NCBI GenBank assembly: GCA_020055645.1
Contig: CM034548.1
Span: 27,454,201-27,518,200 of the forward strand
Origin: Tomocerus qinae
Lineage: Eukaryota > Arthropoda > Collembola > Entomobryomorpha > Tomoceridae
Direction of reading: 5' to 3'
Length of the DNA stretch: 64,000 nt
The translations under genes and the position numbers were made by a program. Position 1 is the first letter of the stretch, and each line of letters begins with the position of its first letter. The notes below the pieces were generated by a model. That model saw nothing but the letters and a program-made list of their open reading frames with translations. It made no database searches and was not told the DNA's origin. Of this stretch, positions 62,811 through 64,000 are shown one piece after another.

Positions 62811-64000
62811 CTAATCTTCAAGAGGATTCAGATGTTCGATGTCTGCCGCTGAACGACCTTCATTGTTAGGAAGTACTTCGGGTACGACAGCTCTCGTTTC
62901 TACTTTTGTCAATCTACCCTGAGCATACACGACTGCATCGTGAATATGGGGAAAAAAGAATTTTGGGCTTATGTCGTGGTGGAACTCGCAGGTGCTCATC
63001 ATGTCCAGGACTGGATTACAAACGCCACTAAAAAGTATCTGTATTTTCCTAACTGCGTAATGCACGTTGATAATGCCCAGCTGTTTAACTGCTGCCGGGT
63101 CAATAGCGCTTACGCTTGAGAAATCCAAGATCAGCCAATGTTCCTATTTATTTCAAAAAATATTTTAGCTTACTCCAACAAAATGTACAAGAATAGCCAA
63201 AAGCCAAAGAGTCAATTACCGGTTTCGGAACTGGAAGAGTAAAAATAGCTAGATTGTCATCCGAATCATCGTCATGGATATCATGTTTTGAATTCGTTCG
63301 GACTAGAACTCCGTTTTCAAACACTCCGGACGTTCTCTGTAAAATATCATTACAGTAAATACATTGTAAAATAATGATAATTTGGAGTCTCTAAGAATGC
63401 AAGGTAATTACTTCTGGCGGAATTGGGTATATAATTTTTAGCTTCGAGATAAATTTTTCCATGGTTGCAAAGTTCAGACTTCCTGTACATTTCACAATCC
63501 GAATGTCTTGGATTTCAGTACACTGTGGAACAAAATGTAAAAATTAATTCTTGCTTACTGAAAGCCTGAATAATTTTTGTAAAATTATACTGACGAAAGT
63601 AAAAATTATAAATGTAAACTTATATGTTTAAATTCACCAATTCGGATTTATCAAGATCCACGTAGACATCTGTGTTGTTATAAGTTCCAAGAACAAATAG
63701 TTGCGGCTTATTAGAACGGAATACAAGGAGGGCGATAGACATCGCAAGACCGGCGCCAAGTCCATATTCGATATCTAACACAACAGTGGCCACAAACGAC
63801 GTTATCCAGACTCCTGCATTCATCACCGAAGCACGCCAAGCTCTCGGAAAGTCGTGGACCTGAACCAACATTCCTTTCAAGGCGACAATGATCATACTGG
63901 ATAGAATGCACTGTAAATTGTTTCAAATAAAAAAACGTTTGTTGAAATAACGCTGAAGACAAAATTATCAGTACTTATAACATTTTAAAATACACTTACA
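62811..64000 (-). CDS. SLC26 family anion transporter, C-terminal part, gene continues past the window
   Basis: Exons (minus): an exon whose last base is 64000 (donor gtaag at 63999-63995), 63910-63638, 63522-63412, 63336-63220 and 63143-62811; all visible complete exons are whole codons. SLC26 proteins exchange sulfate, chloride, bicarbonate and related anions at the plasma membrane. The 63910 exon holds the end of the membrane domain (AWRASVMNAGVWITSFVATV, then LGAGLAMSIALLVF). The next exons form the cytosolic STAS domain (CTEIQDIRIVKCTGSLNFAT, HWLILDFSSVSAIDPAAVKQ). A variable acidic insert (DIHDDDSDDN) separates its first strands, as in animal members. The protein ends EHLNPLED. Which SLC26 member it is cannot be said from this part. 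Confidence 0.9.

Overview
This is a eukaryotic, AT-rich window with short introns (mostly 60-150 bp, GT-AG) and metazoan gene families. The nuclear receptor is of the HR96 type, with the ESCKA P-box known from arthropod HR96 and nematode relatives. Together with a delta/epsilon-like GST this points to an arthropod, most likely an insect. A closer placement cannot be supported from the sequence alone. I rebuilt the multi-exon genes by hand from splice signals, reading phase and family conservation. For seven of them the complete coding sequence sums to a whole number of codons, which is an internal check on the models.

Layout. 0.5 kb: one exon of a CRAL-TRIO (Sec14-like lipid carrier) gene on +. 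6.7-8.1 kb (-): a PHD-finger protein of the PHF13/PHF23 type, with an upstream exon at 9.5 kb. 10.4-11.6 kb: a block bounded by 17-bp inverted repeats. 15.2-18.7 kb (-): a mitochondrial-type M3 metallopeptidase (neurolysin/thimet oligopeptidase). 20.2-21.9 kb (+): ferrochelatase. 22.9-30.0 kb (-): PDSS1, the catalytic subunit of polyprenyl diphosphate synthase for ubiquinone, including a distant first exon that encodes the mitochondrial presequence. 33.6-35.5 kb (+): a membrane-anchored, probably lumenal protein with GalT/HIT-like motifs and no family name I recognise. 36.0-38.1 kb (-): a glutathione S-transferase. 39.6-43.8 kb (-): HR96. 44-60 kb: a gene-poor, repeat-bearing region with small inverted-repeat elements, a tandem duplication cluster, a 603-bp foldback element and a few unassigned exon-like ORFs. 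60.1-61.3 kb (-): LHPP, a HAD-family phosphatase. 62.8-64.0 kb (-): the 3' end of an SLC26 anion transporter that runs off the window.

Functional picture. Three neighbours (M3 peptidase, ferrochelatase, PDSS1) are mitochondrial: peptide turnover, last step of haem synthesis, ubiquinone side chain. GST and HR96 (a xenobiotic/lipid sensor in Drosophila) are detoxification-related and adjacent. These are ordinary animal neighbourhoods, not operons, and I infer no co-regulation beyond shared intergenic space. The least described item is the GalT-like membrane protein at 33.6 kb.
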